A stretch of 64,000 nt of DNA from Mucilaginibacter gilvus (GCF_004054195.1 NZ_SBIW01000008.1:124001-188000), one strand, 5' to 3'; shown: positions 44,011 to 53,446, counted from the first letter of the stretch. Notes: generated by a model not told the origin, from the sequence alone. Numbers and translations: made by a program.

Positions 44011-46536
44011 TTACGGGTTCTTAACAGCCGAACCAGCCTTAGGTTTTACCACTGGCTTGGTTACCGGTGTATAGCGCTTTGGACTTGGTGCCGGCGCTGA
44101 TGCTGGTTTAAGCATGGTGCTATCTGCCTTGTCCTTTATCACCGGTTTTACATTCAGCGAATCCTTTCCTGCTTTAATAAGGCCTCCCGCCGGTAATTTG
44201 GTAGCCGCACTATCGATAGGGGCAGGTTTGCCGTTTATCAATTTTATCGAAGGCGTTTTAGCACCTTTTTTGCCGGGAGCAGCCGCAGATTGTTTTGCCA
44301 GTTGTTTTTTGGTGTAAGAGGGAATAATAGATTCCTTGGAGATAGGCCGCTCTTTAGGTTTCCAGATAAAGCCTTTCAATATTTTTTCATCTTCCTGGAA
44401 TTTTACCAACGGGCCGTAACGATGGTCGGGTTTGGTAATGAAGAAAACATCCGAGGCGGCGTTGTCTTTAAACACTACCCGCATCCGGGTGCTTAATGAG
44501 CGTTGCATCTCGGTTACCTTTTTGGTGCTGTCGCGAGCGAAATAGATGCTTTCAGCATTGCCCGATATGAACATCTTATCCAGTTTGTCGTTTTTAAAGA
44601 AGCCGCGCATCCTTTTGCCCGCTATCTGGTTAAACGTGAGGGAATCGTCTTTCTCAATATTCACAATAAATGCTGATGGGAACAGCATCAGGTTATCCAT
44701 CTTTTTGTTGCGCATTTGCATGGTGATGGTATCCCCTGATAGCTGCGAGCCTTGGGTCCATATCAACGGGTTTACAAAGCAGCGCAGGGTGGAGTCGCTG
44801 TAGCTGTAAAACATCGAATCGGCTTTTGCCTGCAGATCTGATTTAAACAGCTTGGCGTGGTGGTATGCTCTGATGATCCTGATCCTTGCGGTATCGCTTA
44901 CAGGCCGGGTTTTTACAATAAAGGCCGGGTCGTTATCTTCCGGGTCGGCAACGGGCTCTTTTTGTTGAGGCTTTTTGGGGATGCGGATGCCATCTTTATC
45001 CAACTTATCCGGAACAATTACAACAGGAAGAGTCGGCGTTTTCTTCTCTTTAATGGGTCTGCCCTTTTTATCCAGCTTTGGCGGGATAACGGCCACAGGC
45101 TCGGGCTTAGGTAGCCCAAACTGCAAAGGGTGCCATATCAAACTATCTCTGGGTACTCCCTTTGACACCGCGCTCAGAAATTTGGAAAGCGTTTTTGTAG
45201 AAGAGGTGGCCAGGCCGGCACCTTTAACTTTTAACGAGGTGTCCCTTATACCGGCCAGGCGCTGTTTTTTAAACAAAGCCTTCAAATCTTTATACGTAAG
45301 CATCTGCGTTATCAGTGTATCTGCAGAAATGTAAATAGAATCGCGCTTTATCTTCTCTGGCTTCTTCACTTTTACCAGGCTATCTGTTTTTATTGATGTA
45401 TCTGCTTTTGCGACTTTGGCCAGTTTCGCTAAGGAATCTGTAGCGGCTCTCAGTTTGTTCTTTGCATCTATCGGCGTACCCAAAGGCGTTTTAATTGGTG
45501 CAGTTAAGGGCGGTGCCTTCACCGGCGAATTGCGTAAGTTGGTTTTAACCGTACCCAATGATGGCGCTATTATAGGCGAGCCTTTTTTCACGATTTCGGG
45601 TTTGCCGTTTACTATAGGTACGGCAATGGTATCGCTTTTGGTGGTGTCTTTTTCTTCGGTAACAATTATTACATAGGGGTCTTCGGTTACTACGGTGCGT
45701 TCCTCGCTTTTGTAATAATTTGCCAGGTCGCCCATCAGGGTTGTTTTTTGTTCGCTATCGGTAAATACCACGTGCTTCACCGCGCGTCCAAAACCATTTT
45801 TTTTATCGTAGAACAAACTATCGCCCTTCAACCGTTTGGTGCCCGATTTATAAAGATTCTTTTTACCGAAAAATGCCTGCTCCACCACGGTATTGTACAG
45901 CCCATTCTCGGTGTACAAGGTGTCTTTTTTATCCTTGGTGTCATAAATATTGGTAGGCCCATAAAAAAAGGCGATGCGTGTGCCAGTATTGTAGCGCAGG
46001 GTATCGGTTTTTATCAGCGCATCGGGTGTTACCAAAACCACATCATACCGGAAGTATGAATCTCTTGATAAGGCAAAATAGTAACCGTTCTTGCTGGTGA
46101 GCGTATTGTCTTTATTCACCACTTTGCCACCGCCGGTATAGGTGCCAATGCGGGTTGCCGTGTTATAGGTAAGATAATTGGTGGTGAGCGTGGCATCCTT
46201 ATCCACCATTTTTACATTATCGGTAAGGATAGCAACCTTGGTGTTACCATTATAATTCAGTTTATCCGCAAAAATATTCAGCGTATCGCCCTGGGTAATA
46301 TTCACATTGCCGAAAGCGTCGAAAGCGTTATCCTGCGCGTAAAAATAAGCACTGTCTGACCGCATGATTGAAAAATCCTGCTGAAAGGTGCCCTGGTAAA
46401 CCTTTATTACATCCTTGCCGTTTATTTTAACCCCTTCGCTGCTTTTAGAGCGGATTAGGTTCACTACAGATTTTTTCTGTGCCAGTACCGTAACAGATGT
46501 TAGTATTAAAAAAAGGCTGAAGGCGTATTTTATCAC
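44011..46536 (-). CDS. OstA-like/LptA-type protein with long Lys/Pro-rich insert
   Basis: An 841-residue exported protein with a signal peptide (residues 1-19). OstA/LptA beta-jellyroll repeats fill residues 30-290 (L-N-I-F-A-D-K-L-N-Y-N-G-N-T-K and similar) and resume at about 540-700. Between them lies a low-complexity region of about 230 residues rich in Lys, Pro, Thr and Asp. The tail is Pro/Ala/Lys-rich. The OstA repeats suggest a role in lipopolysaccharide transport across the periplasm. The start is GTG (46534-46536), with TAATTTTG only 5 bp upstream. Confidence 0.85.
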   Translation of the reverse strand: MIKYAFSLFLILTSVTVLAQKKSVVNLIRSKSSEGVKINGKDVIKVYQGTFQQDFSIMRSDSAYFYAQDNAFDAFGNVNITQGDTLNIFADKLNYNGNTKVAILTDNVKMVDKDATLTTNYLTYNTATRIGTYTGGGKVVNKDNTLTSKNGYYFALSRDSYFRYDVVLVTPDALIKTDTLRYNTGTRIAFFYGPTNIYDTKDKKDTLYTENGLYNTVVEQAFFGKKNLYKSGTKRLKGDSLFYDKKNGFGRAVKHVVFTDSEQKTTLMGDLANYYKSEERTVVTEDPYVIIVTEEKDTTKSDTIAVPIVNGKPEIVKKGSPIIAPSLGTVKTNLRNSPVKAPPLTAPIKTPLGTPIDAKNKLRAATDSLAKLAKVAKADTSIKTDSLVKVKKPEKIKRDSIYISADTLITQMLTYKDLKALFKKQRLAGIRDTSLKVKGAGLATSSTKTLSKFLSAVSKGVPRDSLIWHPLQFGLPKPEPVAVIPPKLDKKGRPIKEKKTPTLPVVIVPDKLDKDGIRIPKKPQQKEPVADPEDNDPAFIVKTRPVSDTARIRIIRAYHHAKLFKSDLQAKADSMFYSYSDSTLRCFVNPLIWTQGSQLSGDTITMQMRNKKMDNLMLFPSAFIVNIEKDDSLTFNQIAGKRMRGFFKNDKLDKMFISGNAESIYFARDSTKKVTEMQRSLSTRMRVVFKDNAASDVFFITKPDHRYGPLVKFQEDEKILKGFIWKPKERPISKESIIPSYTKKQLAKQSAAAPGKKGAKTPSIKLINGKPAPIDSAATKLPAGGLIKAGKDSLNVKPVIKDKADSTMLKPASAPAPSPKRYTPVTKPVVKPKAGSAVKNP

Positions 46537-46541
46537 AATGG

Positions 46542-46549
46542 CAAAATTA
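46542..46549 (-). promoter_or_regulatory. -7 element of the OstA-like gene, next to its GTG start
   Basis: On the minus strand TAATTTTG matches TAnnTTTG exactly and ends 5 bp before the GTG at 46536. A TTTA lies at about -33. A message starting 4-6 nt after this box would have almost no leader. Confidence 0.55.
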
Positions 46550-46553
46550 GTTT

Positions 46554-46583
46554 TTTGCTGGGGTTATTAAATTAATAATTTTG
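46554..46583 (+). promoter_or_regulatory. Promoter of tilS, next to its ATG
   Basis: TTTG (46554-46557), an 18-bp spacer and TAATTTTG (46576-46583) form a near-perfect Bacteroidota promoter. The ATG begins 4 bp later, at 46588. The two divergent promoters are packed in the 51 bp between the two start codons. Confidence 0.7.
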
Positions 46584-46587
46584 GCTT

Positions 46588-47922
46588 ATGCTTCCTGTTA
46601 AACGCTTTATAGATTTTGTTGCGCAAAATACATTATTCCAGCCCGGTACAAAAGTACTGGTGGCGGTTAGCGGGGGCATAGATTCGGTATTAATGGCTCA
46701 TTTATTCAAGTCTGCAGGTTATTATTTTGGCATAGCGCATTGCAACTTTATGCTGCGGGGCGATGAAGCCAATGCCGACCAGAAATTTACCCGGCAATTG
46801 GCCGCACAGCTTGGTGTAAGCTTTCATACCACCAATTTCGATACCAAAACCTATGCGGCCGACAACAAAATATCCATCCAAATGGCGGCGAGGGATCTTA
46901 GGTACCGGTGGTTTAATCAGCTTTGCCAAACAGCAGGTTACGAAGCCATTGCGCTTGCACACCATCAGAACGATACGATTGAGACAATATTGTTAAACCT
47001 TACGCGGGGTACAGGCATAGCCGGGCTGCATGGTATTTTGCCAAAAAATGGTAACCTGGTGAGGCCACTGCTTTTTTTAACGCGTGATGAAATAGGGGAA
47101 ATTGTGAGAACCGAGGGGCTGGCTTTTGTGGAGGATAGTTCCAACGCATCGGTGAAATATGCCCGCAATAAACTTCGCCACCAGGTTATCCCTTTACTTA
47201 AAGAACTGAACCCTTCGCTGGAAAGTACGTTTGAAAACAATCTGCGCAATTTTCGCGAACTGGAGCAATTGCTGGAGGAGAGGGTTGAAAGCTTACGAAA
47301 TGAAATTTTGGTGCAGCACCAGGGCGAAATACATATTTCTATCAACGCTATCAAAAAAATATCGCCGCGGCGCCTGTTGCTTTTTAAACTATTGCAGCCT
47401 TTCGGGTTCATAGATAACGTAGTTGATGACCTGCTGACCGTACTGGATAAACATGCCGGGCGGATCTTTGAAAGCGGCAGCCACACGCTGGTAGTTGACA
47501 GAGGCACACTGATCATCGCTGCCAAAAAAACCAATACACCCGACGCGGTTTTAATAAACGAAGGGACTCATTTTGTAAACTATCAACATTATAAGCTCAC
47601 GGTTTTGCATGATGATAGCCCGCTTATTGTAAAAGATAATCCACTGGCGGTATCTGTTGATGCCGAGAAACTGACTTATCCATTAACATTGCGTGCCTGG
47701 CAACAAGGAGATTATTTTTACCCACTCGGGATGAAAACCCGGCAAAAGCTGAGCGACTTTTTCATCCACCAGAAAGTACCGCTGCATAAAAAAAGTGAAG
47801 TGCCTGTGTTGGTAAATGCCAATGGCGATATTATATGGCTTGGCGGCTACCGCCCCGACGAAAGGTATAAAGTGGATAAAAACACTAAAAAAGTTACTAT
47901 ATTCGAATTGATTAAATTATGA
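46588..47922 (+). CDS. tilS: tRNA(Ile)-lysidine synthetase
   Basis: A 444-residue N-type ATP pyrophosphatase. The PP-loop is V-A-V-S-G-G-I-D-S near residue 28, with A-H-H-Q-N-D-T-I-E-T near 125. The C-terminal TilS domains (about 215-444) bind the tRNA, ending with R-P-D-E-R-Y-K-V. It converts cytidine 34 of tRNA-Ile to lysidine so that AUA is read correctly, an essential task. It overlaps the next gene by 4 nt. Confidence 0.96.
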   Translation: MLPVKRFIDFVAQNTLFQPGTKVLVAVSGGIDSVLMAHLFKSAGYYFGIAHCNFMLRGDEANADQKFTRQLAAQLGVSFHTTNFDTKTYAADNKISIQMAARDLRYRWFNQLCQTAGYEAIALAHHQNDTIETILLNLTRGTGIAGLHGILPKNGNLVRPLLFLTRDEIGEIVRTEGLAFVEDSSNASVKYARNKLRHQVIPLLKELNPSLESTFENNLRNFRELEQLLEERVESLRNEILVQHQGEIHISINAIKKISPRRLLLFKLLQPFGFIDNVVDDLLTVLDKHAGRIFESGSHTLVVDRGTLIIAAKKTNTPDAVLINEGTHFVNYQHYKLTVLHDDSPLIVKDNPLAVSVDAEKLTYPLTLRAWQQGDYFYPLGMKTRQKLSDFFIHQKVPLHKKSEVPVLVNANGDIIWLGGYRPDERYKVDKNTKKVTIFELIKL

Positions 47923-48407
47923 GCGATAAAGCCGATTTTACCGAAAAACAGTACCTGGGCCGGGAGTGGATACCAATTACCATCCGCCTTATTTTAGCTA
48001 TGTTTTGTTTTGCCGCGTACTTTTTTACCGACGAACGCGAACGCAACGGCGATCTGCTGGCCGTAGTTGGCTTCTCTATTATCACCATATCTATCATTCT
48101 GGGTTTTGTATTGCACTTTAAAACTATTGTAGCCAATAAAAGTGTTACGCTGGATGGGCTGTGGACTACCCGCCGCGTAAAAATAGACCTCAACAGCATT
48201 GTAAAGGCCGAGAAGGGCACTTACAGCCGCTACCTGTTCAATAACCCGGTTTACAACCTCCACACTAAAGGCACTATCCGTTTCTACACCGCCGGCAATG
48301 ATGCCATCCACCTTACCGATCGGGATGGGCTGCTATACATCATCGGTTCGCAACATGCCAACGAATTTCTCAGGGCGATAAAAGAAGAGATGAAGACGAA
48401 GGGGTAG
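47919..48407 (+). CDS. Small membrane protein with PH-like domain, unknown function
   Basis: A 162-residue protein. Two membrane segments (about 20-38 and 47-65) are followed by a soluble beta-rich domain (about 70-150) with K-S-V-T-L-D-G-L-W, V-K-I-D-L-N-S-I-V and G-S-Q-H-A-N-E-F-L. This resembles the bacterial PH-like fold found after membrane anchors, though the family is not firmly recognised. The ATG overlaps the tilS stop (ATGA), so translation is coupled. A strong terminator follows. Confidence 0.75.
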   Translation: MSDKADFTEKQYLGREWIPITIRLILAMFCFAAYFFTDERERNGDLLAVVGFSIITISIILGFVLHFKTIVANKSVTLDGLWTTRRVKIDLNSIVKAEKGTYSRYLFNNPVYNLHTKGTIRFYTAGNDAIHLTDRDGLLYIIGSQHANEFLRAIKEEMKTKG

Positions 48408-48449
48408 GCGTTTTACCGCAAATATCACCAAGCTTTTATAGGATTACAT

Positions 48450-48497
48450 AAAACACAAAGAGCACTAAGATTTAACCCTTAGTGCTCTTTGTGTTTT
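48450..48497. terminator. Bidirectional terminator with a 20-bp stem
   Basis: A perfect 20-bp stem begins AAAACACAAAGAGCAC at 48450 and ends at 48497, with an 8-nt loop. A- and T-runs flank it. It separates the tilS unit from the convergent Wzi/RemB-like gene. Confidence 0.92.
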
Positions 48498-48519
48498 AAC
48501 TATTGATTCGTTTAAAATA

Positions 48520-48576
48520 ATGCTTGTTCGGGCTTGTTCGGGCTGTTCGCGCACCATGCCGAACGCGAACAAGCAT
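48520..48576. repeat. Iterated CTTGTTCGGG with nested inverted repeats
   Basis: GCTTGTTCGG occurs twice in tandem (48522-48531 and 48532-48541), then a partial third copy. ATGCTTGTTCG (48520-48530) is the exact reverse complement of CGAACAAGCAT (48566-48576), and GTTCGCG pairs CGCGAAC inside. This is a compact, structured 57-bp element 26 bp from the end of the Wzi/RemB-like gene. Confidence 0.6.
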
Positions 48577-48601
48577 GGTTAAGCTGAACACCCCAAATTT
48601 C

Positions 48602-50209
48602 TTAATGCGATTTAAAGCTTGCCAGATCGGTATGCAGATCGCGGAACGAGCTGCGGATGCCGAAGGTTAACATACTGGTTTTATCGTTAAAGGCGGTGTT
48701 CTTTTCGGTGCGGTAAATGCCGCCAAGCTCTAACCTAAGATTGTATTTTGGATTAAGCAAAAACGCTACTTTGCCTTGCAGGTAAACCATATTGGTGGTT
48801 AAGCCCTGGCCAATATAGTTGCCGTCAACATGGGCCGGGTTCTGGTAGTTTAAGAAAGGGTTTTTACCGTAATTAAGGTTGTTAATATCCAGGCCGTAGT
48901 GCCCCAGATCGGCTTCGCCGGAGAAATCAAAACGTTTGTACGAATAGTTAAGCATAGCTACATACTCGCGGAAGTTGGCACCAAATGGATGTGCAAGCGG
49001 TTCGCTGTTGGCGGTATAGTTAATTACCGATGCACGCTCTGAATAAGTGTATGGCCTTGCGGTATTGGTTTCGGCCAGGTAGTTCAGGTTCTTAACACCG
49101 AACAGGTCTGCGCCTCTGATACCCAGTTGCCAGCCGAATTTATTACGGTAGTTGCCCGGGTTATGAAAAAAGTTTTTCGATTCAAACTCATCCAGTGCAA
49201 ACTGGCCGTAAAGGGTAAGGCCATCTGTTACTTTTAATTTACTGGTAAGGCCAATCAAGGCGTTATCGGGCGAACCATTTGCTGCCTCTACGGGCCTTAA
49301 AAATATAAGGGGGTTAATGTAGCTGAAATCAAAACCGCGGGAGTGGCCGGAGTCATCGGTATTAGACCAGATAACCGAATCAAAGAATCCAAAGGAAAGA
49401 CGGTTACTTACGTTCCAGTCGAGGTAGTGGAATACACCGAATTTTTTGCGGTCGATAAAGTGATCGCTTGTTGAGGCGGGATCTTCAAACAAGGCCCACA
49501 TGGCCATGTATTTCACATTGCCTACATCGGCAGTTACCCTGAAAAAGGGCGCTGGCGATGTATTATCAGACAGCAATACCGAACGGTAGCCATCTCCGAT
49601 GAACGTTTTATCGCGCCCGGCGCTTATGTTGATGAATTTAAATGGCGTGTAAGATACCGTAGCCGTGATGTACGACCAGTTGTAGGCATCCGCGTCGTTT
49701 GCTAAGCGGCGTGCATAGGCCTGCCCCGGAACAATGCCCACCTGGTTAATATAGGTGGAGAGGTAATCTGGAAACTTGGCGTTACTTAGATAACCTGCAA
49801 CGTTGTAGCTGAACTTTTTACCGGCCGAACCGCCAATTTGTAGCCCAAGCGAATTGTAATGGGTGGTTTTTTTGCCCGAAAAATCGCGGCCGATGTTAAA
49901 ATCGGGCAACAGATCGGCGTAAAAGGTTGAAGTTGTGCTTTTGTAATCAATTAAATGCTCGTTGAAAATTTTGGCATACGCGCCATTTTTTACAACGCCA
50001 TAGTTTAATAAGGAATCTACACGTGCCCTTAGCAACGAATCATCAGCCAGGAAGGGCTTAAGAGCGGAATGTACCCGGGTTTTGGTAGAATACACATCGG
50101 CATTCAGCTTTTGGTAAAACTGGTAATTGTAGGGTTGGTATACAGATTGCGCTTTCGCAACCCCAATAGTAGCCAGTAATATAAAACTGCTGATAAAAAT
50201 TTTCTTCAT
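48602..50209 (-). CDS. Outer-membrane beta-barrel of the Wzi/RemB type
   Basis: A 535-residue exported protein with a signal peptide (residues 1-20). A helical N-terminal region (about 30-90) is followed by many short amphipathic beta strands, such as F-I-N-I-S-A-G-R-D-K-T-F-I-G-D-G-Y-R-S near residue 194, a phrase typical of the capsule-assembly Wzi family and of the gliding-related RemB proteins of Bacteroidota. It would sit in the outer membrane and may bind surface polysaccharide. The neighbour gmd, 23 nt upstream and cotranscribed, supports a polysaccharide role. Confidence 0.8.
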   Translation of the reverse strand: MKKIFISSFILLATIGVAKAQSVYQPYNYQFYQKLNADVYSTKTRVHSALKPFLADDSLLRARVDSLLNYGVVKNGAYAKIFNEHLIDYKSTTSTFYADLLPDFNIGRDFSGKKTTHYNSLGLQIGGSAGKKFSYNVAGYLSNAKFPDYLSTYINQVGIVPGQAYARRLANDADAYNWSYITATVSYTPFKFINISAGRDKTFIGDGYRSVLLSDNTSPAPFFRVTADVGNVKYMAMWALFEDPASTSDHFIDRKKFGVFHYLDWNVSNRLSFGFFDSVIWSNTDDSGHSRGFDFSYINPLIFLRPVEAANGSPDNALIGLTSKLKVTDGLTLYGQFALDEFESKNFFHNPGNYRNKFGWQLGIRGADLFGVKNLNYLAETNTARPYTYSERASVINYTANSEPLAHPFGANFREYVAMLNYSYKRFDFSGEADLGHYGLDINNLNYGKNPFLNYQNPAHVDGNYIGQGLTTNMVYLQGKVAFLLNPKYNLRLELGGIYRTEKNTAFNDKTSMLTFGIRSSFRDLHTDLASFKSH

Positions 50210-50232
50210 ATATGCCGGGGTATCAATTCGTA

Positions 50233-51369
50233 CTATTCAAAATAATTCAATGTTTTATAACCACCTTTTTTTAGATGCTCATCTTGTTTGGCCAGGTTCA
50301 GGTCTGCCTGAACCATATCTGTAACCAATGCCTGCAGGTCGTACTTCGGTTCCCAACCCAATTGTGTTTTTGCTTTGGAAGGGTCGCCTATTAAAAGTTC
50401 CACCTCGGTGGGCCTAAAATATTGGGGATCCACCTTTACAACAGTTTGGCCGAAATGCAAGGCATCCAAATTAAGCACTAATTCGGTTACTCTCGCCTGG
50501 TCTATATCTATAATAACGCCTTTTTCGTATTCGTCTTTACCGCTAAATTCAATTTCGATGCCCAACTCCAGGAACGACATTTTAATAAATTCCCTTACGG
50601 TGGTAGTTACCCCGGTAGCAATTACAAAATCCTCGGCTTGGTCCTGCTGTAGCATAAGCCACATGGCAACTATATAATCTTTAGCGTGGCCCCAGTCGCG
50701 CTGTGCGGAAAGGTTGCCCACATACAAGCAGGTTTGTAACCCTAAGGCTATTTTTGCAACCGCACGCGTAATTTTACGGGTAACAAAAGTTTCCCCGCGT
50801 ATAGGGCTCTCGTGGTTAAATAAGATACCGTTGCAGGCGTACATGCCATAAGCTTCGCGGTAGTTAACAATTATCCAATAGCCGTATAACTTAGCTACGG
50901 CATACGGCGAACGCGGGTAAAATGGCGTGCTTTCGCTTTGCGGAACGGCCTGCACCAAACCATACAACTCGGATGTGGATGCCTGGTAAATACGTGTTTT
51001 TTTGGTGAGACCTAACAGCCTTATCGCTTCCAGGATGCGCAAAACGCCTACACCATCGGCATTGGCAGTGTACTCCGGAGTATCAAAGCTTACTTTAACA
51101 TGGCTTTGCGCGCCAAGGTTATAAATTTCGTCGGGTTGGGTTTCTTGTATCAGCCTGATCAGGTTAGTAGAATCTGTCAGGTCGCCGTAATGGAGGTGCA
51201 GTTTAACTCCCTGTTCATGTGGATCGTGGTATAGATGGTCAATTCTATCCGTATTAAAAGATGATGACCTGCGTTTAATGCCATGTACCTCATACCCCTT
51301 TTTTAGCAAAAATTCAGCTAAATAGGCACCATCCTGACCTGTTATACCTGTAATTAAAGCTTTTTTCAT
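50233..51369 (-). CDS. gmd: GDP-mannose 4,6-dehydratase
   Basis: A 378-residue extended short-chain dehydrogenase. It has the NADP motif [13 protein letters not shown] near residue 8, [11 protein letters not shown] near 37 (an NADP-binding mark of Gmd), S-E-L-Y-G near 133 and the catalytic Tyr/Lys in S-P-Y-A-V-A-K near 155. It makes GDP-4-keto-6-deoxymannose, the first step to GDP-fucose or GDP-rhamnose. No fucose synthetase gene follows here, so that gene must be elsewhere. Confidence 0.96.
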   Translation of the reverse strand: MKKALITGITGQDGAYLAEFLLKKGYEVHGIKRRSSSFNTDRIDHLYHDPHEQGVKLHLHYGDLTDSTNLIRLIQETQPDEIYNLGAQSHVKVSFDTPEYTANADGVGVLRILEAIRLLGLTKKTRIYQASTSELYGLVQAVPQSESTPFYPRSPYAVAKLYGYWIIVNYREAYGMYACNGILFNHESPIRGETFVTRKITRAVAKIALGLQTCLYVGNLSAQRDWGHAKDYIVAMWLMLQQDQAEDFVIATGVTTTVREFIKMSFLELGIEIEFSGKDEYEKGVIIDIDQARVTELVLNLDALHFGQTVVKVDPQYFRPTEVELLIGDPSKAKTQLGWEPKYDLQALVTDMVQADLNLAKQDEHLKKGGYKTLNYFE

Positions 51370-51462
51370 TAACGAATATTAGGCTAAGCAATTATCTAAT
51401 TGCAATATTACCAAAATAATCGAAAACGCTGGTATAAGCTGGTATACAAACCTGCTTATATT

Positions 51463-52026
51463 TTAAATTCCGGCAACGGTATCTTCCAGTTCGCGGTACC
51501 ATTCTTCGCCGTATTTGCGGATCAGGGGACCCTTTAAAAACTGGTGTACCGATACCTTCAACTCGTTGCCAAAGCTACATGCAGGGCTGCAAATGCTCCA
51601 GCGGTCATAATTTAAAACATCAAACTCGGGGTAGGTAGTAATACGGATGGGGTATAAGTGGCAGGATATTGGTTTTTGCCAGGTTATTGCGCCATGCTCG
51701 TACGCTTTTTCTATAGCGCATTTGGTGATGCCGTTGTCCCAGGTTACATAAGCACATTCTTTATTAGTATCAACACAAGGGGTCGTATAGTCGCCCTCAA
51801 AATCGGTTACATAGGTTCCAACCTCTTCTACCGTGGCAATTCCCTTAGCGGTCATAAAGGGTTTTACTTTTGGGTATATCTCGTCAAGTACATCCAGTTC
51901 ATCGTAATTCAACGGCGCGCCCGAATCGCCCTCTAAGCAACATGCACCCTTGCACTTGTTAAGGTTACATACAAAATTCTCTTTTACTACATCTTCGTGC
52001 AGTAAAACACTCCCTACTTCTATCAT
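51463..52026 (-). CDS. DUF3109 family protein
   Basis: A 187-residue cytoplasmic protein rich in conserved cysteines: C-N-L-N-K-C-K-G-A-C-C near residue 22, and C-V-D-T-N-K-E-C, C-A-I-E, C-H-L-Y-P-I-R and C-S-P-A-C later. This matches DUF3109, related to YkgJ-type zinc or iron-sulfur cluster proteins. The Cys pattern suggests metal binding; no reaction is known. It lies 2 nt after the DUF3108 gene, in a three-gene set common in this phylum. Confidence 0.9.
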   Translation of the reverse strand: MIEVGSVLLHEDVVKENFVCNLNKCKGACCLEGDSGAPLNYDELDVLDEIYPKVKPFMTAKGIATVEEVGTYVTDFEGDYTTPCVDTNKECAYVTWDNGITKCAIEKAYEHGAITWQKPISCHLYPIRITTYPEFDVLNYDRWSICSPACSFGNELKVSVHQFLKGPLIRKYGEEWYRELEDTVAGI

Positions 52027-52028
52027 AA

Positions 52029-52805
52029 TTATTTTTTTACCGGATTTAAAGCATATTTAAGCCCGCTGGCCTGGGTAAGGTCCATCACCAGGCTACCTAC
52101 TACCAGTTCCACATGCGCTTTTACGGGGATGCGGTTCTTATCATCGGTGATCCACAAATATAGCTTACTATTTTTGCGGAAGATGCGCCCGGGAATAATA
52201 GTTGGACTGAATTTTAGACAATTAAAGGTACCCAGCCCGCATTTTATCTGTTCCTTGCCTAAATAAGTGATCGTGAGCGTGTGTACACCATCTTCGAGGA
52301 AATACCTCAGATCGAGTTTGTCATTGATCCTGAGCCCGGATATATCTACATTACGGGCAAAGTAATAGGCAGATAAGAAATCAAATACGTTCCCTGTAAA
52401 AGGATAGGTGCCACTATTGGCTGTAATGATATTCTTATCCCTGTCAAATATCACCTTATCGTTATGCTTGTAGCCCCCTTCTTTTCTTTCTTCCGAGTAG
52501 TAGTAAGGTAATAGGGTAGTTGGGTTAATAAATGTTTGGTATTGGTTACGCACTTTAAACAGCAGGTTGAAAGTGCCAGCGGTATTTGCTATAGCGTGGA
52601 TGCGCAAAGCGGGCTTTCCATCAAATTTTTGAGTGCTGTTCTCGGTTTTTATGATGGCCTCCGCCGCTGTGAAAATGCCGTATCTTAACTTATAGGTGAT
52701 CTGCTCACCGGCCTGAAAAACCACCGCATCGGTTTTAGAGGCTTCCTGGCCGTACACCCTTGGCAGGCAGATGAGTAATAAAAAAGCTAAATAATATTTC
52801 TTCAT
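52029..52805 (-). CDS. DUF3108 family exported protein
   Basis: A 258-residue protein with a signal peptide (residues 1-19, ending V-Y-G-Q). The mature part is beta-rich, with F-Q-A-G-E-Q-I-T-Y-K-L-R-Y-G near residue 30, F-D-V/L-S-A-Y-Y-F-A-R near 143 and K-F-S-P-T-I-I-P-G-R near 203. This is the DUF3108 pattern, a family of periplasmic beta-barrel-like lipid-binding-fold proteins. The role is unknown. It sits between DUF2480 and DUF3109 genes. Confidence 0.88.
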   Translation of the reverse strand: MKKYYLAFLLLICLPRVYGQEASKTDAVVFQAGEQITYKLRYGIFTAAEAIIKTENSTQKFDGKPALRIHAIANTAGTFNLLFKVRNQYQTFINPTTLLPYYYSEERKEGGYKHNDKVIFDRDKNIITANSGTYPFTGNVFDFLSAYYFARNVDISGLRINDKLDLRYFLEDGVHTLTITYLGKEQIKCGLGTFNCLKFSPTIIPGRIFRKNSKLYLWITDDKNRIPVKAHVELVVGSLVMDLTQASGLKYALNPVKK

Positions 52806-52849
52806 TTAATTGATATGGAACCTCATAGACCGTATTAAGGCCAAACGGT

Positions 52850-53365
52850 TTAATCGCGGCGTTTATATATGGGTACGGTAGAACACGGCTCGCCAAACAT
52901 CAGGCTTTTAGCAACAGGCGTAAGTTTTTTTGTTAACTCCACATAAGCAGATACAGGTACAGGCGTATCGCCGCAGCCCTTTATAACCAGGCGCTGGTCG
53001 CGGTATTGCTCCACATCCATTGTTGCTATCTGCTTTACAAACAACACGGTCTCTAAAACTTCCGCATCGCCAAAAACTACCTCTCTGGCATAAGGTGCAA
53101 GGCGGTTGGCCAGCAACATGTAGGCCCAAGCTGGCACAATGGCATCGGCGCTGCAGGTTACGGCAATAAACTTATCCTGGTAGTGCGCCCAATCGTGCCT
53201 CTTTACAAACTCGCGGAAATCTTTTTCGCGCAGCATTAAGCCGTGGAATAAATTATCCTTTATATCATAAACAACGCGTTCTCCTGCCGGATAAAATTGG
53301 GCGGGGTCCAGCGTAACCAGCCCGCTTTGCGCAACTTTATTAATTATATTTTCCTGTATTTCCAT
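52850..53365 (-). CDS. DUF2480 family protein
   Basis: A 171-residue cytoplasmic protein from the ATG at 53365. A longer frame starts at 53401, but that would place the start inside the terminator hairpin of the upstream gene, and the family begins M-E-I-Q-E-N-I-I-N-K-V. Visible motifs include G-L-M-L-R-E-K-D-F-R, I-V-P-A-W-A-Y-M-L and V-I-K-G-C-G-D-T-P-V-P-V. The family is conserved in Bacteroidota with unknown function. It heads the DUF2480-DUF3108-DUF3109 set. Confidence 0.88.
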   Translation of the reverse strand: MEIQENIINKVAQSGLVTLDPAQFYPAGERVVYDIKDNLFHGLMLREKDFREFVKRHDWAHYQDKFIAVTCSADAIVPAWAYMLLANRLAPYAREVVFGDAEVLETVLFVKQIATMDVEQYRDQRLVIKGCGDTPVPVSAYVELTKKLTPVAKSLMFGEPCSTVPIYKRRD

Positions 53366-53387
53366 TATAGGGCCAATATTTATAAAA

Positions 53388-53426
53388 CAAAAAACCGGCA
53401 ACAGCTATAACGCTATTACCGGTTGT
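53388..53426 (-). terminator. Terminator of the purQ-to-ppiD operon
   Basis: On the minus strand AACCGGTAATAGC pairs with GCTGTTGCCGGTT (two mismatches), followed by TTTTTTG. It lies 20 bp after the ppiD-like stop codon and sets the start of the next unit. Confidence 0.82.
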
Positions 53427-53446
53427 AAAATTACTTTAAATTTAGA

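Noticed and set aside
53366..53401. Longer N-terminus for the DUF2480 protein
   Set aside because: It would start within the terminator of the upstream operon; the ATG at 53365 fits the family start.
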